The position numbers were made by a program, and so were the translations under genes. The notes under the pieces were generated by a model, which had not been told where the DNA came from, did no database searches, and saw nothing but the letters and a program-made list of their open reading frames with translations. This document shows positions 59,085-64,000 of a DNA stretch of 64,000 nucleotides, piece after piece. The first letter of the stretch is position 1; each line of letters begins with the position of its first letter. This stretch comes from Trichobilharzia szidati (Eukaryota > Platyhelminthes > Trematoda > Strigeidida > Schistosomatidae), in NCBI GenBank assembly GCA_944472155.2, contig OX235273.1, positions 34,445,204-34,509,203 on the forward strand, given 5' to 3'.

Positions 59085-59335
59085 GCCTATTCTGAGCACC
59101 GATGGTTCTTTGGCAGAATACTTGCAAATTACGCCACACGCGGTCTGAGGTCCAATCCCAGGTCAATACCCCCCTTAACCATGCTAAGCTGGTGGTGGAG
59201 TAGCATGAGAAAGAAGGTTGGGTGGGAATCTAGCAACTGCAATGTGTAAAAAAGAGAAACACAACTGCTACTGAAAATTCACATCTTTAGCTTGAAGCTT
59301 GGTGTCGCAAATTCGGAAAGCAAAAGACTAAAGTA
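59085..59335 (+). repeat. Decayed tRNA-headed SINE
   Basis: A-box-like GCACCGATGGTTCTTTGGC, B-box-like GGTCCAATCCCAGG, then CCATGCTAAGCTGGTGGTGG, AAGAAGGTTGGGTGGGAATC and AGCTTGAAGCTTGGTGTCGC. The order is as in the 19.5-kb copy. Confidence 0.5.
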
Positions 59336-60559
59336 CTAGAAAACAAATAAATCGTTCGGTTTGTATATTCAGACTTAGTAGGCAATTTTTTAACAATCAG
59401 AACGTAATTCAGATTTCCCCTCTTCAAATCTTCACTTGTATATTCACGTCTCGACCACTTTTCATATTACATAACACATTTTCCAAAACTTAATTACTGA
59501 AAATTTAATTAATTTATGTATTCCCATTTGAGTATACGTAGGATTGTATTGCTTTCGAAAATGATTCGTCGGAAAGAAAATTCTCTTCTCTGTTGTGTCT
59601 TCGATTAGTGACTCAGTACTGGAGGGGGTTTTCATACATATTCATATGTAAAACAGCATTATTAATTAGAGCAACAGCAGGGCGTAGTAAAATATATGCG
59701 CAGACACTGACGTCATATGAACCATAGAACAACTACTCACATCCTACGCCAGAAGCAAGTGCTGCTCAACTAGTTGTTGCGCAATAAAATTTAATTAATT
59801 TTATAGTCAGTATCGAAAATCTTACCCTGAGTAGGAGTTTAAGCTAAATATCTGTTTACGGACACTGTCTTTTCTCATGCTCTTCGAAAAAACTATCTTA
59901 TTTTTCGTTTTCTGTATTGACTCAAACCTAATACAAGATTGCATGAGTTTTTAAGAATGTTGAATATGGCTGGTCAAAAGGACTATTGGACTTGCAGGTT
60001 TTCAAAGCTTTGCCCAAAAGAATCTCATAATTATGCATTTAAAATCATAATTTTTTGGAAAACTTGACTGCAAATCTAGTGAAAAGTCTCTTGAAATTTA
60101 CTTACCAAAGCAAAATGTATGAGCTGTATTTGTTTGGATTTATTCGGGAAATTTTAGCAACATACTTAAGGTGAGGTTTCATCTAGCTAAACAGTCTCAA
60201 ATAGGAGAAAACGCTAGACTAGAAGCTACCACTAGATTGGCTGATTTTAAGCTATAAATGATGGCAAAATCGAGTCATCTCTTTAAGGAGCCTATTCCCT
60301 GAAATCAGACTCGTGAACTACGTTTACTAATAATCGACATGGAATTATAATTCTACAAATTTAATGCTTTACACTTTTTAAGCAGAGGGAACTGAATACA
60401 CATGTTGCATAAGATGAGCTTCAGAAGATTACGAAAGAGTGCTTACTTTCTGACGAACAGATGAACATACTTCGCACATAAAAAATTTGGCGGATGGTGG
60501 TGATGCCATTTGAAAGGTAGAATGCATATTTCATCCAATTTGAGACTTATCACTTTGAC

Positions 60560-60655
60560 ATGCCTGCATTCCTTCAGCGAGTGACGGTGTTCCCACTAGG
60601 ATTCGAACCTAGGATCCGTTGTTTCAGACTTCAGAAGTAACCGAACATTTCGGTC
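60560..60655 (-). repeat. tRNA-like T-arm (pol III B box)
   Basis: The minus strand has GGTTCGAATCC inside a perfect 5-bp stem CTAGG/CCTAG. No A box or cloverleaf could be completed, so this is a SINE head or tRNA relic rather than a tRNA gene. Confidence 0.4.
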
Positions 60656-61370
60656 CAGACATTCAAAGAAAAATAATATCAGAAAAAAAATATGATGCTT
60701 TCTTCAACCTATTTCATTTATGTAGAATTCTTATCGCCAGCATGTAGTCAATAGAATGCTCGAAATAATCGAAAAGATTTTTGTCCCCGTAGGAGCGGTT
60801 CTTTATGTTTTGGAGTTTGATCATGGACTTTTCTTCGCCAGGCTTTTAGCTCTTATCATTTTTATCCTCATTAACAAAGAACTGAACATGTCACCAAGTC
60901 ATTTTTTGTATTATCTATAGTCAGAATACCAAAGTGTGGAGAATGACAAACGACTTCTCTAATTCACTGTATTCGCCAAAAAGAGCATAAGTTATGAATT
61001 TATTATTTCTCAGATAGTTTGATACAAGATAATTAGAGGTAATAGGCAGGAGTCTCTGTACTTACGACTCACGCTTGTTGGAGTGATTTACCTGCGACAT
61101 TGAAGGAACCGGTATCACCCTGCAGAAATTAATCCTGCATGGATAGCATTGTATTAACGTCTCTGGGTGCAGTTAAGAATGACTGAGGTTCGAAGCGTCT
61201 CTTTCTCTTATTCTGTATATCCCTATTCTAACGTTTGCATATCACCCATTGACTTATTGTTTATTATTTTTTTGTTCTTGTGGAATCCTTAATTTAAACG
61301 CTTCTTTTTGCGGTTGTGTTATGGTGTTGGCAACGTTTTGTTTTACGATTGTGATTTTGCTTAAATGAAG

Positions 61371-61718
61371 TCAAGGTTGGTCATGGAGGTTTTGACTTTG
61401 AACTGTCTGCAGGAATTGTTTCGTGATTGATTCTTTCTGATTACCTTTTGATCTCACCCTGTTTTGAATATCCTTCGTGATTCTTCGGTACTTCTTACGA
61501 CTGATTTTGGTTAAATAACTTTGTTGTATAGTATTTACTCCGTACTCTAGAACTCCTTGACCTGTATAACTGCTTAATGGAGCTGTTGAAGTAATTTTAA
61601 GTTTCCATTCATTATGATCGTTAATTAGTAGAACAGATTTTATTGCAAATAACTGATTTTTGATGTCGTTGGGACACTTTGGGACAATGAGTAACTCAAA
61701 GTAGTTTCGGCTAGTCAT
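61371..61718 (-). CDS. Unidentified protein-like ORF
   Basis: 115 codons starting at an ATG: MTSRNYFELLIVPKCPNDIK, NQLFAIKSVLLINDHNEWKL, KITSTAPLSSYTGQGVLEYG, a basic part (LTKISRKKYRRITKDIQNRV) and the end QSQNLHDQP. A plausible acceptor (CTATTTTTAAAG) lies just before it. Possible donors are ACAG/GTCAAG and GGA/GTAAAT inside. Amino-acid content looks coding, but I recognise no family. It could be a host exon or part of an unknown mobile element. Confidence 0.33.
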   Translation of the reverse strand: MTSRNYFELLIVPKCPNDIKNQLFAIKSVLLINDHNEWKLKITSTAPLSSYTGQGVLEYGVNTIQQSYLTKISRKKYRRITKDIQNRVRSKGNQKESITKQFLQTVQSQNLHDQP

Positions 61719-61805
61719 AATCTTTAAAAATAGTGATAACTATGAAGAATAAATAAATGAATTGTGTAAAAATACCAAATGAATGAATTAAACAAGTTAG
61801 AATAG

Positions 61806-61887
61806 TAATCAGATGAATTCTGATTACCTCTGATGTATGTAAAAGTTGTACTTTTCGCATGTTGTGTGAGTAAAACTTTTACATACA
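61806..61887. repeat. Two adjacent short inverted repeats
   Basis: GTAATCAG/CTGATTAC (61806-61828, 7-base loop) and TGTATGTAAAAGTT/AACTTTTACATACA (61834-61847 and 61874-61887, 26-base loop, perfect 14-bp arms). They lie between two protein-like ORFs on the minus strand. Confidence 0.75.
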
Positions 61888-62129
61888 GCAAATGTCAACT
61901 GGAAGTCATCGAAACAAGCCGGATCTGTATGTTCAAAAGAAATTCGTTCAGCCCCTTTTTGCCATGGTTGTCAACATAATATATATACCTTACAAACGGC
62001 TTCCGCTATCCATGTAACTATCACTTGACATCACTATTTCATTATAGTTACTATTCTAGCTAATATGAATAACTTTGTATCTCACTATTCTTGCGTAATT
62101 CATTCGTCTGTTATCACGTCTATTATTGA

Positions 62130-62372
62130 TTACGTAGCAACTTGATTTTGACCTGGACAAATTAAATGATCTTCTATTCTATAACTGCCTTCACCTTTCC
62201 AATACTTCGACATTTGTATGTCATGTTGACCAATAAATAGTCTGTTGCTAACTCTTAGTATCTTGATTTTTAACCAGTTATTATCACCCCTCTTATACTT
62301 CAATACTGACAAATCCTGTTGACTATCATCACCATATAATTGGCATAATTTTGATGTAAAAAGGGATGTGTT
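62130..62372 (-). CDS. Unidentified protein-like ORF
   Basis: The open frame starts after a TAA near 62372 and reads SLFTSKLCQLYGDDSQQDLS, VLKYKRGDNNWLKIKILRVS, NRLFIGQHDIQMSKYWKGEG, SYRIEDHLICPGQNQVAT and a stop. About 80 codons, basic, with a coding-like composition. A CCAG/GTCAAA donor is possible near 62155. No family is recognised. Confidence 0.33.
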   Translation of the reverse strand, partial: NTSLFTSKLCQLYGDDSQQDLSVLKYKRGDNNWLKIKILRVSNRLFIGQHDIQMSKYWKGEGSYRIEDHLICPGQNQVAT

Positions 62373-64000
62373 AGTTTAGAGCCACTGATGAGAAACTAAC
62401 TGAAAGGGAGTATGTTCTTCATCCACTCTATATGACAGAATTCAGACAGCAGTGACAAATTCATTTGGTGCTAATATGTCCACTTCATTTACAGAGAATA
62501 TTATGCTCATTTGAAAATTCTGAAGATAGAATAAAACAACTGTTCAGCACTGCCTGACCTTATAGGCGCATACAGTTGATATCAGTCGTCTGATATAAAA
62601 ACCAATCCTTTCTGTCAAACTATTTCAATTGCTTTTGTTTTCTTTTCGCCAAGTCCTTCCTAACTATTCAAAAGTTTGATTTATATTTCCGCTCCCTCCG
62701 TCCTAAAATATGTTTACTTTCATGTGGTCTGCAGACAAGAGAAGCAACATCTGCTCTTCTGTTTACTTAATTTTTATCAACTGCAAATTAGGCATTTTCG
62801 AAGAATGTATGTATGTAACTGTGAACATCAAAAATGGTATGTGACAAAAATGTTTATTTCAATGTTTGTGAATATCTATTCAGACTTGTCTAGATTTGTT
62901 TTTATTGACTACTAATTATTATTTATTATTATAATTATGACTAATAGTCATTTGCATACACTTATTTCTTTTTTGTCTTTTTCTATTCAAATAAATGAAC
63001 GAATACCCGCAGTTCATCAGTTTTGAAGTTAATTAACAGTTTGCTAAAACAAATCTGCCTTTAACTACAAGATTTGCGTTAGTGCGCTTATTTGGAAGTG
63101 TATGGGTAATTGTTACTACGTGGCTAACCACCCCGTAGAAATTGATTTCTTCTGAGGGTACTTGAAAGAGAAAAGCAATTAATGCTGGGTGACCCTTACT
63201 TCAGAACAGGAAAGTAGCATAGATTGCCAGCTGGTCATCTGAGGGAAATACCTTACTTCTGTCACATTCCTACTAGCTGGCAGTACAGCTTCGCCAACAG
63301 ACCCCGAACATAGCGTATAATCCTAACGCTATATTATTAACTATTTGACGACCTGTCTGGCATGGCAGGACCAGTAGAAACATTTGTTTCCGCCAGTATA
63401 GCTAGTTAGGTTTTCCCGCAACTCGAAGGCTGACCACCATATCAGGGTAGCAGGTGACAGTTCAGCAAGATATGTGAATACATGTAAAATATTTTGTGGA
63501 ATAAAGAAAACATATAATTGTTAATGTTCATTATTATAAGGCTGTGAATGTATAAATACTCAAAGTTATACCAAAATATTTAGTTTTATTCAAAATGATT
63601 CTAAAGTAGGAAGCCAAACGAGATACAAAATTACTGAAAAAGAGAGGATAGTAGCTTTGAAGCCTTGACGTCATTAGGAATAGAAACTATGACCGTTATT
63701 GTGTGATTTGAATAGCTTACAATACAAGTAACTAGTTATAAGCCGCTAACTCACGAGTCTCAGCTTATGTCACTCGACCATTGTCAATTGAAGTTAATAG
63801 CCTCTCTGTCCAGGTAAGTAATCAAAGGTGATATAATTTTACATAAGAAGTTTGGGAAATACATCTTAATATTAGTGTATGTGCTAATAATATGACCGTT
63901 AATACACTTGGTAGTTCGCCCTGACGGATTTCCTACCTAGTTAACTTGCGAGCCTACTATTCGAATCACTATTAGCAACAATAACAACACGATGCGTTAC
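62373..64000. other. AT-rich stretch, nothing firmly recognised
   Basis: 63120-63480 is noticeably less AT-rich than its surroundings and could be an unknown repeat, but I find no terminal repeats or boxes. Confidence 0.35.

Noticed and set aside
63120..63480. Less AT-rich block suspected to be an LTR
   Set aside because: No paired terminal repeat, primer-binding site or polypurine tract found.

Overview
The window looks like intergenic or intronic DNA from a blood fluke (Schistosoma or a close digenean relative). The DNA is AT-rich and has no uninterrupted gene. It is dense in decayed non-LTR retrotransposons ending in AAT-type tails, Penelope-like elements with GIY-YIG endonuclease domains, tRNA-headed SINEs, and short repeats with a hammerhead-like core resembling the schistosome Sm-alpha family. 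This assignment rests on remembered family features, not on a database search.

Layout. 0-3 kb: mostly featureless, with one repeat that has a tRNA-like box. 3-12 kb: a minus-strand Penelope element (3.8-5.3 kb), RTE-type LINE debris, hammerhead-like repeats, a fold-back repeat at 11.4 kb, and three candidate minus-strand host exons (3.1-3.3, 6.7-6.8 and 11.1-11.3 kb). 12-23 kb: a GIY-YIG fragment, several RTE fragments on both strands, two SINEs with perfect target-site duplications (14.7 and 19.5 kb) and a CR1-like LINE 3' part. 24-37 kb: another candidate exon (25 kb), hammerhead-like repeats, RTE fragments, a second Penelope fragment in the opposite orientation (27.8-28.4 kb), a CR1-like LINE split by another LINE (30.5-33.3 kb), and a GIY-YIG remnant (36.5-37 kb). 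37-50 kb: sparse. It holds a candidate exon at 40.8-41.0 kb, an antisense 18S rRNA fragment (41.3-41.8 kb), a 100-bp-arm inverted repeat made of Penelope ends (42.4-42.7 kb), a third GIY-YIG lineage (44.4-45.1 kb), a third LINE family (46.7-47.6 kb) and an RTE fragment. 50-56.2 kb: a nearly full-length RTE-type LINE with endonuclease and reverse transcriptase, followed by a recent 1,436-bp tandem duplication whose junction lies inside LINE 3' ends. 56.2-64 kb: sparse, with four protein-like minus-strand ORFs of unknown identity.

How the parts relate. The RTE LINE is the probable driver: its 3' end is shared by the tRNA-headed SINEs, and its copies served as substrate for the unequal crossover at 53-56 kb. 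Every reverse transcriptase whose catalytic box can be read is broken or altered, or sits in a truncated copy. No element here looks autonomous. The candidate exons at 40.9, 11.2 and 6.8 kb have compatible reading phases and predicted membrane segments. The TE-rich stretches may therefore be long introns of one minus-strand gene, but I could not identify its product.
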